Positions 7,612-15,666 of a stretch of DNA of 64,000 nt are shown in pieces. The stretch covers positions 1 through 64,000 of the forward strand of contig CACYHB010000001.1 of the NCBI GenBank assembly GCA_902774015.1, given 5' to 3'. Within the stretch, counting starts at the first letter, position 1; each line of letters starts with the position of its first letter. The notes beneath the pieces were generated by a model. The model was not told where the DNA came from and searched no databases. It saw only the letters and a program-made list of their open reading frames with translations. The DNA comes from Oscillospiraceae bacterium. Its GTDB lineage: Bacteria; Bacillota; Clostridia; Oscillospirales; Oscillospiraceae. The position numbers were made by a program, and so were the translations under genes.

Positions 7612-8949
7612 TCAGGTCTTATCCTTTTTGTCTTTCCGTTTGAACAGGCGCATGATCTTCAGAGGCTCATAGTAGTTGAGTACGGTGTGCAGAAGATGTA
7701 CGGCATCGGACTCCGTGCGGTAGCTTCCGGGGAGAAAGACGCGCATATCCTCCAGCTGGGGCTCCTTCTCGTGGAGCATCTGCATGAGCTTGAGTTCGGC
7801 ACGGCGGTTGTTGGCGTCAATGGAATAGATGTAGAGACCGCTGATGCCGGGAGCCGCCGTCTGGGGGCGGATCACGGAGCGCAGCTTGTTTTCGCGCAGC
7901 ATCTTGGTCATCTGCATGCGCAGGACCTTGACCTTGTCGTCTTCGTCGATGATCTTGAAGTAGACCAGCTCCTCATCCTTGTAGATCTCCCCGTCCAGAT
8001 AGCTGCGGTAGGGGGAGGTGCGCATCCGGTCATAGACCTTCTTCTCCTGCTCGTTCATTTTTCCCTGATGGAAAATGCAGGTCTTGTTGTTGTGGATCGT
8101 GTAAATGAAATAGCTCAGACCCAGATTGTCCAGATACTCGCGCACTTTGCCGGAGGTCTCGGCGGGGATGTTCCGTTGGCAGAGATAGCGGTTTTCGTTG
8201 GCGTCGTAGATCGCGGCGCCGTCCATCACAATCAGGGGAACGGAAAGGTGGGTGCCGCTCATCTGCAGCGTGAAGAAGGCGGGGGCGTGCTCAGACATGA
8301 GGCAGATCTTCGCGCCGTCGTTATACAAGTAGTTGAGCCGGAAGAGGGCGACGGGAGGAATTTGGGAGAAACGGTCGGGAACCAGATCCTTGGTACGGAT
8401 GAAGAAGACCAGATCCCGGTTCTTGTCGCGAGGCAGGCGGAAAACGTTCACGCCGATGGCGACGAAGGTACCCAGCAGCACGTCGGTGATCCTGTAAAAA
8501 GCCTGCTGCAGCGGGGATTCGATCTCCGGGAAGGCGATCACGATGCAGATGAACACGATGGCAGCGAGGCTGGAGGCGTCAGGCATGCGGATGGCGACCG
8601 CACCATAGAGCGAAACGATCACGCCCAGGGCCATCATGGCGTAGAGCAGCAGGCGGTAGTTGCCGAGCTGGGGAAAGAGGTAGCAGATCAGCAGAAACAG
8701 AAGCCCCCAGAAGGAACCGATCAGCGTACCGGCCACGCGGTTGACGGCAAACTCCCGCGTATCCCGCACATAGGGCTGCATACAGATAATGGCGGTGATA
8801 CAGGCTTCGGAGGAAAGAGACGCGCCCTGGATCCCGCGCAGATGAAAGACCAGCAGGCAGAGAAACACGGCAAAGGCCGTTTTGGTGATGCGCTGCCCGA
8901 TATGCGGGAGCCGGAATGGCTCGCGCAGCGAATTGTCAGAATGATTCAT
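7612..8949 (-). CDS. FUSC-type membrane protein fused to a catalytically dead HAD-like domain
   Basis: 445 aa. Residues about 15-170 form a FUSC/aromatic-acid-exporter-like membrane domain with six hydrophobic stretches (VAGTLIGSFWGLLFLLI, YRITDVLLGTFVAIGVNVF). From about residue 178 the rest resembles a Cof-type HAD hydrolase: strand LVFFIRTKDLV where DxDGT is expected, then GAKICLMSEHAPAFF and LIVMDGAAIYDANENRYL as in HAD cap regions. The nucleophile motif DxD is absent (IRTKD), so it should not be a phosphatase. The start at ATG 8949 was chosen from GAGG 8 nt upstream. The domain may sense a phosphorylated ligand for the membrane part. Substrate unknown. Confidence 0.7.
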   Translation of the reverse strand: MNHSDNSLREPFRLPHIGQRITKTAFAVFLCLLVFHLRGIQGASLSSEACITAIICMQPYVRDTREFAVNRVAGTLIGSFWGLLFLLICYLFPQLGNYRLLLYAMMALGVIVSLYGAVAIRMPDASSLAAIVFICIVIAFPEIESPLQQAFYRITDVLLGTFVAIGVNVFRLPRDKNRDLVFFIRTKDLVPDRFSQIPPVALFRLNYLYNDGAKICLMSEHAPAFFTLQMSGTHLSVPLIVMDGAAIYDANENRYLCQRNIPAETSGKVREYLDNLGLSYFIYTIHNNKTCIFHQGKMNEQEKKVYDRMRTSPYRSYLDGEIYKDEELVYFKIIDEDDKVKVLRMQMTKMLRENKLRSVIRPQTAAPGISGLYIYSIDANNRRAELKLMQMLHEKEPQLEDMRVFLPGSYRTESDAVHLLHTVLNYYEPLKIMRLFKRKDKKDKT

Positions 8950-8964
8950 GCTTTTATCCTCAAT

Positions 8965-8980
8965 GCTCCCGAATGGGAGC
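8965..8980 (-). promoter_or_regulatory. small hairpin in the 5' leader of the FUSC-HAD gene
   Basis: GCTCCC and GGGAGC with a 4-nt loop, lying between the promoter (9000-9028) and the SD. It may affect leader stability or ribosome access. Confidence 0.35.
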
Positions 8981-8999
8981 CGTTTTGTTATACACATAT

Positions 9000-9028
9000 A
9001 ATATAAAAGAGAAGTCTCTTTTTATCAA
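9000..9028 (-). promoter_or_regulatory. sigma-A promoter for the FUSC-HAD gene
   Basis: Reading leftwards: TTGATA (9023-9028), 17 nt, TATATT (9000-9005). Confidence 0.7.
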
Positions 9029-9087
9029 GTGCCGTATTTTACACAGCTTCCAGAAAAAAAGCAAGCCCCCAAAAAGTAAAATTTTTG

Positions 9088-9117
9088 TTTACAGATGCCA
9101 TGTTCGTGTGGTACTAT
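9088..9117 (+). promoter_or_regulatory. promoter for the SLC6-type symporter
   Basis: TTTACA (9088-9093), 18 nt, TACTAT (9112-9117), reading right. It is divergent from the FUSC promoter about 60 bp away. Confidence 0.6.
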
Positions 9118-9127
9118 AGGGCAAATT

Positions 9128-9161
9128 CACCGATTTAACGAACAGACTTGTTAAATCAGTG
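9128..9161 (+). promoter_or_regulatory. 12-bp inverted repeat in the symporter leader
   Basis: CACCGATTTAAC (9128-9139) and GTTAAATCAGTG (9150-9161) pair with one mismatch that is a G-U in RNA. It begins at about +4 of the predicted transcript and ends just before the SD (GAGGAGG at 9167). It could be an operator or an mRNA hairpin; the sequence cannot decide. Confidence 0.5.
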
Positions 9162-9180
9162 AAAAGAGGAGGTTGATTTT

Positions 9181-10515
9181 ATGGAGAGAGAAAGCTTTCA
9201 GTCGCGCCTGGGCTTCCTGCTGGTCAGCGCCGGTTGTGCCATCGGCTGCGGAAACGTCTGGAAATTCCCGTGGATGACCGGACAGTACGGCGGGGGAGGC
9301 TTCGTGCTTGTCTATGTGCTGTGCCTGCTTCTACTGGGCCTGCCTTCCATGACCATGGAGTTCGCCATCGGGCGCGCTTCTCAGGCTAGCCCCGTCAAAA
9401 TGTATCAGAAGCTGGAGAAACCGGGTCAGAAGTGGCACATTCACGGCTATTTTGCCCTGCTGGGCAACATCGCCCTGATGGCATTCTATACGGTTGTCAC
9501 CGGCTGGATGATGTATTACTTTGTGCGCTTCCTCACCGGAAAGACCGCCGATCTGGGCTTCGTGGCGATGATCACGAACCCCGGCGTCAACGTCATCTAT
9601 CTGCTGGTCGCCGTGGTGCTGGGCTTCGCGGTGCTGAGCTTTAACCTGCAGGGCGGACTGGAACGCGTCACCAAGTATCTTATGACGGCGCTTTTCGCGC
9701 TGATGTTGATTCTGGCCATTCACAGTGCCACGCTGGACGGCGCCAAAGAGGGACTCAGGTTCTACCTGGTGCCGGACTTTGGCAAGATCACCGGCAGCGT
9801 CGTGGTGGCTGCCATGAACCAGGCCTTCTTCACGCTGTCGATCGGCATCGGCTCCATGGCCATCTTCGGCAGCTACATCGGTAAGGAACGCTCCCTGCTG
9901 GGCGAATCCGTGAACGTGATCCTGCTGGACACCTTTGTGGCCATTATGGCGGGCTTCATCATTTTCCCGGCCTGCTTCACCTTCAACATCGAAGTGGACG
10001 CCGGTCCCGGCCTGCTGTTCAACACCATGGCCACGGTCTTCAACAACATGGCGGGCGGCCGGATCTGGGGCAGCCTTTTCTTCCTGTTCATGGTATTTGC
10101 CGCCTTTTCGACGGAGCTGGCCGTGTTTGAGAACATCCTGGCCTGCGTCCGCGAGCTGACCGGCTGGAGCCGCGTCAAGGGCTGCATCGCCTGCGGCGTC
10201 GGCATCTTCCTGCTGGCTCTGACCACGGCCCTGGGCTACAGCGTGTTCCATTTCCAGCCCTTTGCGGACGGCTCCGCCTGGCTGGACTTCTGGGATTTCA
10301 TCGTCAGCACCAACCTGCTGCCGCTGGGCGCGCTGATCTTCTCCGTCTTCTGCTGCTATAAGATCGGCTGGGGCTGGGACGCTTTCGTACAGGAGGCCAA
10401 CGCCGGCAAAGGCCTGAAGGTCCGGAACTGGATGAAGCCCATCTTCCGCTATGTGGTCCCCATCTGTGTGGCGGGCCTGTATCTCTACGGCCTGTTCACT
10501 TTCCAGTGGAAGTGA
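9181..10515 (+). CDS. SLC6-type sodium-dependent transporter (neurotransmitter:sodium symporter family)
   Basis: 444 aa, 11 predicted TM helices, in the usual 440-510 aa range for bacterial NSS proteins such as LeuT and MhsT. The family hallmark in TM1 is clear: LLVSAGCAIGCGNVWKFPW, followed by GGGGFVLVYVLCLLLLG. Na+ and substrate-binding residues of TM1, TM6 (FFTLSIGIGSMAIFGSYIG) and TM8 (FAAFSTELAVFE) are in place. Likely substrates are amino acids. A strong SD (GAGGAGG) precedes the ATG. The gene stands alone between its promoter and a terminator. Confidence 0.93.
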   Translation: MERESFQSRLGFLLVSAGCAIGCGNVWKFPWMTGQYGGGGFVLVYVLCLLLLGLPSMTMEFAIGRASQASPVKMYQKLEKPGQKWHIHGYFALLGNIALMAFYTVVTGWMMYYFVRFLTGKTADLGFVAMITNPGVNVIYLLVAVVLGFAVLSFNLQGGLERVTKYLMTALFALMLILAIHSATLDGAKEGLRFYLVPDFGKITGSVVVAAMNQAFFTLSIGIGSMAIFGSYIGKERSLLGESVNVILLDTFVAIMAGFIIFPACFTFNIEVDAGPGLLFNTMATVFNNMAGGRIWGSLFFLFMVFAAFSTELAVFENILACVRELTGWSRVKGCIACGVGIFLLALTTALGYSVFHFQPFADGSAWLDFWDFIVSTNLLPLGALIFSVFCCYKIGWGWDAFVQEANAGKGLKVRNWMKPIFRYVVPICVAGLYLYGLFTFQWK

Positions 10516-10544
10516 GCACAGCAAAAACAGCATACTTTTCCACC

Positions 10545-10570
10545 GCCCGGACGCTCAACTGCGTCCGGGC
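10545..10570 (+). terminator. intrinsic terminator after the symporter
   Basis: GCCCGGACGC and GCGTCCGGGC pair perfectly with a 6-nt loop, followed by TTTTC. Confidence 0.9.
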
Positions 10571-10631
10571 TTTTCATATGACCTGCCTGCCTTGCATAAA
10601 GTTGTGACAGCAAACGAGAGGAGTGTGGAGA

Positions 10632-10871
10632 ATGCGCAGACAAAGCCTGATGTGGCTGCTGCTGACGGCGGCAGTCCTTTTGAGCGTTCTGGGAAAGATC
10701 CTTCTGCCGGAGGGGATCGCTTGGCTGCGGCAGGAGGCGTCCCGCGTCCTTGCGGCGGACGCGGAAAACTGGCAGCTGCTGGAGGTCATGGGGCGGGCGC
10801 TTTCGACGGAGAGCCTTCGCGCGCAGCTGACGGAGGCGATCCTGCGGCAAACAGGGGAGCAGAGCGCATGA
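10632..10871 (+). CDS. small membrane-anchored protein upstream of an M50 protease
   Basis: 79 aa. One N-terminal TM (about residues 8-25, LMWLLLTAAVLLSVLG), then a charged helical segment. The ATG at 10632 was chosen because GAGAGGAG lies 8 nt upstream. Its TGA overlaps the ATG of the SpoIVFB-like protease (ATGA), so the two are translationally coupled. By position it could be a partner or inhibitor of the protease, as SpoIVFA is for SpoIVFB, but it is far shorter and I see no sequence match. Function unknown. Confidence 0.65.
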   Translation: MRRQSLMWLLLTAAVLLSVLGKILLPEGIAWLRQEASRVLAADAENWQLLEVMGRALSTESLRAQLTEAILRQTGEQSA

Positions 10872-11464
10872 GCGGCCGCTTCCGTCTCCAGCCTTTGCTG
10901 CTCGGCCCGCTGGGACTGCTGCTGTATCTGGGCAGCGGGAGAGAGATCGCGGCGATCCTGCTCCCCGTGCTTGTCCACGAGCTGGGGCACGTCGCGGCCC
11001 TGCGGCTGCTGGGGCTGCGCATCCGCTGCTTTCGGGCGGAGCTGCGGGGCTTCTGCATGGAGTATTACGGTGAGTGCGGCGCGGTGGGACATGCCCTTGC
11101 CGCTGCTGCCGGGCCAGCGGCAGGCTGCCTCTGGGCGATCGCTGCGTCGATCCTCGGACGCAGGCTGGACTGGCTGAATCTCTCCGCCGGGGTGAGCCTG
11201 CTGCTGAGTATCTTTAACCTTCTCCCCGCGCTCCCGCTGGACGGCGGCCGCATTCTGCTCACCCTCTCCTGCGCCTTTCTCGGTGAGAGAAGGGGAGCGC
11301 GGCTTACGGAAAGCTGCAGTCTCGCCGTCGGCTGTCTGCTGCTTTCCCTCGGCGTGTGGCTGATGCTGCGCGGGCGCGGCATCGCGCTTTTGACAGCAGC
11401 TGTGTGGCTGCTGGGCTATCAGGAGAGCGGGCGGGGTCTTGTCAAGCGTCCGGAAATGATATAA
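10868..11464 (+). CDS. SpoIVFB-like M50 site-2 protease
   Basis: 198 aa intramembrane zinc metalloprotease. The zinc motif HELGH lies in the second hydrophobic segment (LVHELGHVAALRLLG), with the distal metal ligand in LPLDGGR. The layout of four to six TM helices and short length match SpoIVFB, which cuts pro-sigma-K in the forespore membrane of spore formers. No pro-sigma factor gene is nearby. The ATGA overlap with the upstream 79-aa frame supports this start; in-frame sequence upstream lies in the symporter gene and its terminator and is unlikely to be translated. Confidence 0.8.
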   Translation: MSGRFRLQPLLLGPLGLLLYLGSGREIAAILLPVLVHELGHVAALRLLGLRIRCFRAELRGFCMEYYGECGAVGHALAAAAGPAAGCLWAIAASILGRRLDWLNLSAGVSLLLSIFNLLPALPLDGGRILLTLSCAFLGERRGARLTESCSLAVGCLLLSLGVWLMLRGRGIALLTAAVWLLGYQESGRGLVKRPEMI

Positions 11465-11481
11465 AATAAAATAGTTAAGGG

Positions 11482-11504
11482 CCGTCTGATTACGAATCAG
11501 ACGG
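11482..11504 (+). terminator. hairpin between the M50 protease and radical SAM genes
   Basis: CCGTCTGATT and AATCAGACGG with an ACG loop. The tail is not U-rich, so the terminator call is weak; it may be a 5' leader hairpin of the next gene. Confidence 0.45.
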
Positions 11505-11535
11505 TCGGAAAATGGCATGATTTTGGGAGTACGGC

Positions 11536-13374
11536 ATGGATAAACGTCTGGAGCGAATTCTGCCCCGCGTGCAGAAGCCCGCGCGTTATACCGGGGGCGA
11601 ATACCGGCAGATCATCAAGGATAAGGACAAGGTGGACATCCGCCTGGCCTTCTGCTTTCCCGACACCTACGAGATCGGCATGTCCAACCTGGGCATGAGC
11701 ATTCTCTATCACACCATGAACAGCCTGGACTTCGTCTGGTGCGAGCGCTGCTTCGCCCCCTGGGGAGACATGGCCGAAGAGATGAAGAAGGCGGGGATCC
11801 CGCTCTACGCGCTGGAAAGCGGAGATCCGCTCTCGGCCTTTGACTCACTGGCCTTCTCCGTGGGGTATGAGATGGCCTATACCACGGTGCTGGACATGAT
11901 CGACATGGCGGGGCTTCCCCTGCGCTCGGAGGAGCGGAAGGAGCTGCTGCCCATCGTCTGGGCCGGCGGTACCTCTGCCGTGAATGCGGAGCCCATGGCG
12001 CCCTTTATCGACCTCTTCGTGATCGGCGAGGGGGAAGAGATGAACAACGAAGTGCTCACGCTCCTGCGGCAGGCCAAGCGGGAGGGCTGGAGCAAGCAGC
12101 GCTTTCTGGAGTCCGCCGCCCAGATCGGCGGCGTGTACGTGCCCTCTCTGTATGAGGTGAGTTATCACGAGGACGGCAGCATCGCCGCCGTCACGCCTGC
12201 CCACGGCGCGCCCGCACGCGTCACCAAGCGCATCATCTCCGATCTGGACAGCGTCCCTTTTCCGACGGACCCCATCGTTCCCTCCACCGAGGTGGTGCAC
12301 GACCGGGTGAATCTGGAGCTTTTCCGCGGCTGCGTCCGCGGCTGCCGCTTCTGCCAGGCGGGCTATGTCTACCGCCCGATCCGCGCCAAGAAGCCGGAGA
12401 CCCTGGTGCGCCAGGGGATCGAGACACTGAAAAACACCGGCCATGAGGACGTGACGCTCCTCTCCCTCAGTACCAGTGATTACCGACCGCTGCCCCAGCT
12501 CTGCGACGGACTGCTGGATTACTGCGAGCCGCGCAGCATCGGCCTCTCTCTCCCGTCCCTCCGGGCGGACAACTTCTCCATGGAGATCATGGAACGGCTG
12601 CAGAAGGTGCGCAAGAGCGGCCTGACCTTCGCTGTGGAGGGCGGCAGTCAGCGTCTGCGCGACGCGATCAACAAGAACGTGACCGAGGAGGATCTGCTCC
12701 ATACCTGCAGCATCGCCTTCTCCGGCGGCTGGAACAGCGTGAAGCTCTACTACATGCTGGGCCTTCCCACCGAGACGGACGAGGACATCCTGGGCATCGC
12801 CGAGATGGCCAACAAGGTGCTGCACTGCTGGCGGGAGAACGCGAAGAACAAAAACCGCGGTGTGAAGATCACGATATCCACCTCGCTCTTTATCCCCAAG
12901 CCCCACAGCCCCTTCCAGTGGGAGGCGATGATCGAACTCCCTGAGTATCTGCGCAGGGTCAATCTGCTGCGCGGCGCGATCACCGCGAGGAACGTGACCT
13001 ACAACTGGCACGACGCCGCGACAAGCCTCATCGAGGCGGTGCTCTCCAAGGGCGACCGCCGCGTGGCCGACGTGATCGAGGAGGTCTGGCGGCAAGGCGG
13101 CAGGCTCGACGCCTGGACCGATTATTTTGACCTGGATCGCTGGATGAAGGCCTTCGAGACCTGCGGCGTGGATCCCGCTTTCTATGCCCACAGGGAGATC
13201 CCCACGGACGCTGTACTTCCCTGGGATCATATCGACGTGGGCGTGAGAAAGAGCCATCTGCTGCACGAGCGGGAGATGGCCTATCAGAGCCGCCTTTCGC
13301 CTGACTGCCGCCATCAATGCGCCGCCTGCGGCGCGGCGAAGCTGCTGGAAGGAGGGATCCGCTGCGATGGATAA
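11536..13374 (+). CDS. B12-binding-like radical SAM protein (TIGR03960 family)
   Basis: 612 aa. The N-terminal part has a cobalamin-binding-like Rossmann fold, followed by a radical SAM TIM barrel. The iron-sulfur cysteines are C266, C270 and C273 in RGCVRGCRFCQAG. A C-terminal tail has two further CxxC-like pairs (HQCAACGAAK). These proteins occur widely in Clostridia next to a small DUF2344 partner, as here: the next gene overlaps by 8 bp. The modification performed is not established for the family. The ATG at 11536 is preceded by GGGAG. Confidence 0.9.
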   Translation: MDKRLERILPRVQKPARYTGGEYRQIIKDKDKVDIRLAFCFPDTYEIGMSNLGMSILYHTMNSLDFVWCERCFAPWGDMAEEMKKAGIPLYALESGDPLSAFDSLAFSVGYEMAYTTVLDMIDMAGLPLRSEERKELLPIVWAGGTSAVNAEPMAPFIDLFVIGEGEEMNNEVLTLLRQAKREGWSKQRFLESAAQIGGVYVPSLYEVSYHEDGSIAAVTPAHGAPARVTKRIISDLDSVPFPTDPIVPSTEVVHDRVNLELFRGCVRGCRFCQAGYVYRPIRAKKPETLVRQGIETLKNTGHEDVTLLSLSTSDYRPLPQLCDGLLDYCEPRSIGLSLPSLRADNFSMEIMERLQKVRKSGLTFAVEGGSQRLRDAINKNVTEEDLLHTCSIAFSGGWNSVKLYYMLGLPTETDEDILGIAEMANKVLHCWRENAKNKNRGVKITISTSLFIPKPHSPFQWEAMIELPEYLRRVNLLRGAITARNVTYNWHDAATSLIEAVLSKGDRRVADVIEEVWRQGGRLDAWTDYFDLDRWMKAFETCGVDPAFYAHREIPTDAVLPWDHIDVGVRKSHLLHEREMAYQSRLSPDCRHQCAACGAAKLLEGGIRCDG

Positions 13375-14026
13375 GCTGAGACTGCGCTTTGAAAAGACCG
13401 GGCGGGCTGTGTATATCTCCCACCTGGATCTGATGCACACCATGCAGCGCGCCTTTTCCCGGGCGGGCTATGCGCTGAAATACTCCGAGGGCTTTAACCC
13501 CCATCCTCAGATCTCCATCGCGCTGCCGCTGTCTGTCGGCGCGGCGAGTCTCTGCGAGATCATGGACTTCAAGCTCAAAGAGGACGCCGATCTGACGGAG
13601 TTTCCCGCGCGTCTCACTGCGGCGCTCCCGGAGGGCATCCGGGTAACGGAGGCCTACGAGCCGGAGCGCAAGGTTGCCCTGCTCAAATGGCTGGCGATCG
13701 AGGGCGTCATGGAGTATGACCTGCGCAACGCCGGGGAGATGGCCAGGGCGCTGACGGACTTTTTCGGCGCAGAGGCTTTGGTCATCACAAAAAAGACCAA
13801 GCGCGGCATGGGTGAGACGGATATCCGTCCTGGCATCCGGGAGATTTCCTTTGAAGCGGGGGAGCGGGAGGTGCGGCTGAAGGCGGTCCTCTCCGCCCAG
13901 GAGCCCACCATCAACCCGGAGCTGCTCGCAGAGGCCCTGCGGCAGCTGAAGCCGGAGCTGGCGCCGGACTTTGCCAGGTTCACCAGGCTCGAAACCTACG
14001 ATCAGGACATGAAGGTATTTCGGTGA
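13367..14026 (+). CDS. radical SAM-associated DUF2344 (TIGR03936) protein
   Basis: 219 aa. N-terminal signature RLRFEKTGRAVYISHLDLMH and FSRAGYALKYSEGFNPHPQI, which defines the DUF2344/TIGR03936 family. In many Firmicutes this domain is fused to or encoded after the TIGR03960 radical SAM enzyme; here the frames overlap by 8 bp, implying a complex of the two. It has no iron-sulfur motif of its own and probably binds the substrate. Cytoplasmic. Confidence 0.9.
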   Translation: MDKLRLRFEKTGRAVYISHLDLMHTMQRAFSRAGYALKYSEGFNPHPQISIALPLSVGAASLCEIMDFKLKEDADLTEFPARLTAALPEGIRVTEAYEPERKVALLKWLAIEGVMEYDLRNAGEMARALTDFFGAEALVITKKTKRGMGETDIRPGIREISFEAGEREVRLKAVLSAQEPTINPELLAEALRQLKPELAPDFARFTRLETYDQDMKVFR

Positions 14027-14030
14027 GGCC

Positions 14031-15080
14031 ATGAAGCATATCGCGATCTTTCAGCGGGATTTTCAGGTGGGCGGCATCCAGAAGGCCCTGGTGAACATCC
14101 TGGAAAACCTGGACTACAAGCGCTGCACGGCGGACGTCTATGTGTTTGACGACCGGCCCTTTTACACCATTGCCCCCCGTGAAGGCCTGCGCGTGATCGT
14201 CTGCAGGCCCTGGCCTTACGGGAGCCGCTTTGTGCCCTTTGACCTGGCGCGCAGGCTCTTCCCGCTCCCGGCTTTCGAACGGGAGTACGACACGGCGGTG
14301 GACTTTAACAGTTACAGCGCCGAGTGTGCGGCGGCCGCCCTCGCGGTGGAAGCGAAAAAGCGCGTCATGTGGGTGCATAACGACATGCGCATCAAGTACG
14401 CCGAGGAGCCGAAGTATCGCGTGCTGTGGCAGTTTTTCAAGGGGAAGTTTCGATACTTTGACGGCTTTGCCGCCGTCTCCGGCGGTATCGTGGATGGCTT
14501 CCGGGCCATGACGGGCAGGACCGACGCCCCGGTCACCGTGGTACCCAATTTCATCGACACGGCGGAGATCTTCCTCAGGGCGGAGGAACCGCCGGAGATC
14601 GAAGCGGATCCGACAAAGTACAATCTCTGCTCCATGGGCAGACTCGTACATCAGAAGGGCTTTGACCTGCTGCTGGAGGATTTTGCAAAGGCCCATGCCA
14701 TGCGATCCGATCTGCACCTGACCCTGATCGGCGACGGGCCGGAGCGGGAGAAGCTCACGGCACAGATCGCGGAACTTGGTCTTGCCGACAGCGTGACGAT
14801 GACCGGCAATCTGCGCAATCCCTTCCCGGTTCTGAAGCAGATGGACGGCTTTGCGCTGGAGAGCCGCTATGAGGGGCAGGGGATCGTGCTGTGGGAGGCC
14901 AAGGCCCTGGGCCTGGAACTTTTCATGCACAGGCGTCTGGAACCCTATAACCCGGAGCTTCCGGGCGTGGAGGATATGGTGAGCGCGTTCTGCGGCGCCC
15001 AAAAACGGAAAAAACAGCCGGACGATCTGAAGGAATATAACCGGAAAGTGCTTGACGCGCTGGATTCTGTGCTGTCCTGA
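14031..15080 (+). CDS. GT4-family glycosyltransferase
   Basis: 349 aa, GT-B fold. The N-terminal half begins FQRDFQVGGIQKALVNILEN (acceptor domain). The C-terminal donor domain includes SMGRLVHQKGFDLLLEDFA, LTLIGDGPEREKLTAQI and the SRYEGQGIVLWEAKALG segment corresponding to the E-x7-E motif region. It starts 4 bp after the DUF2344 gene, so it is probably read from the same transcript. Acceptor and donor sugars are unknown. Confidence 0.88.
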   Translation: MKHIAIFQRDFQVGGIQKALVNILENLDYKRCTADVYVFDDRPFYTIAPREGLRVIVCRPWPYGSRFVPFDLARRLFPLPAFEREYDTAVDFNSYSAECAAAALAVEAKKRVMWVHNDMRIKYAEEPKYRVLWQFFKGKFRYFDGFAAVSGGIVDGFRAMTGRTDAPVTVVPNFIDTAEIFLRAEEPPEIEADPTKYNLCSMGRLVHQKGFDLLLEDFAKAHAMRSDLHLTLIGDGPEREKLTAQIAELGLADSVTMTGNLRNPFPVLKQMDGFALESRYEGQGIVLWEAKALGLELFMHRRLEPYNPELPGVEDMVSAFCGAQKRKKQPDDLKEYNRKVLDALDSVLS

Positions 15081-15111
15081 GGAATTTTCCCGGGAAAAGT
15101 GTGAAAAAGGC

Positions 15112-15140
15112 TTGCAATCCGGAAAAACTTATGGTAAACT
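15112..15140 (+). promoter_or_regulatory. sigma-A promoter for rplS
   Basis: TTGCAA (15112-15117), 17 nt, TAAACT (15135-15140), about 95 bp before the rplS start. Confidence 0.7.
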
Positions 15141-15145
15141 ACCAT

Positions 15146-15235
15146 AGCTTGCGCAGGTGCGCAGCATAGAAAGGTGGTCCGCTGCCGCGGCAAAGCCCTC
15201 CGGTATGAACATCTATAACGAAAGAGGATCATGAT
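15146..15235 (+). promoter_or_regulatory. possible rplS (L19) autoregulatory leader
   Basis: The 90-nt leader contains self-complementary blocks (TTGCGC..GCGCAG near 15150 and a GC-rich CCGCTGCCGCGGC segment). Low-GC Firmicutes carry an L19 leader RNA (Rfam L19_leader) at this place. I see position and hairpins only, not a verified match to the model. Confidence 0.35.
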
Positions 15236-15577
15236 ATGGATCTGGTCAAAGTTCTCAGCGAACGTTACATGAAGCCCGAGCTGCCCGAGATGAACGTCGG
15301 CGACACCGTGCGTGTCCTCGTCCGCGTCAAGGAAGGCAACCGCGAGCGTACTCAGGCTTTCGAAGGCACCATCATTGCCAAGAAGCATGGCGGCATCAAC
15401 GAGACCATCACCGTCCGCCGCATTTCCTACGGCGTCGGCTGCGAGAAGGTATTCCCCGTACATTCTCCCTCCATTGTCTCCGTGACTACCGTGCGCAAGG
15501 GCAAAGTCCGCCGTGCCAAGCTCTACTACCTGCGCGACCGCGTGGGCAAGAAGGCCAAGGTCAAAGAGCGTCTGTAA
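15236..15577 (+). CDS. rplS: 50S ribosomal protein L19
   Basis: 113 aa, full length for bL19. Conserved features: N-terminal [19 protein letters not shown], the central [11 protein letters not shown], and [20 protein letters not shown] with the C-terminal [20 protein letters not shown]. It binds 23S rRNA at the subunit interface. In Clostridia it is normally followed by lepB and rbgA. Here about 3.4 kb of glycan genes stand in between. Confidence 0.98.
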   Translation: MDLVKVLSERYMKPELPEMNVGDTVRVLVRVKEGNRERTQAFEGTIIAKKHGGINETITVRRISYGVGCEKVFPVHSPSIVSVTTVRKGKVRRAKLYYLRDRVGKKAKVKERL

Positions 15578-15594
15578 TCGTTCACATTGTTTTT

Positions 15595-15620
15595 ATGGCG
15601 TCTTCCTCGGAAGACGCCAT
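15595..15620 (+). terminator. hairpin after rplS
   Basis: ATGGCGTCTTC and GAAGACGCCAT pair perfectly with a CTCG loop. The sequence beyond is A-rich rather than T-rich, so termination may be partial. Confidence 0.55.
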
Positions 15621-15666
15621 AAAACATATCCGGCGCTTTTAGGCTCCTGTGAGGGGAGGTACTCCG

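Noticed and set aside
11845-13443. A 532-codon antisense frame opposite the radical SAM gene
   Set aside because: It shadows a strongly conserved gene with an intact CxxxCxxC motif, and it has no SD or family match.
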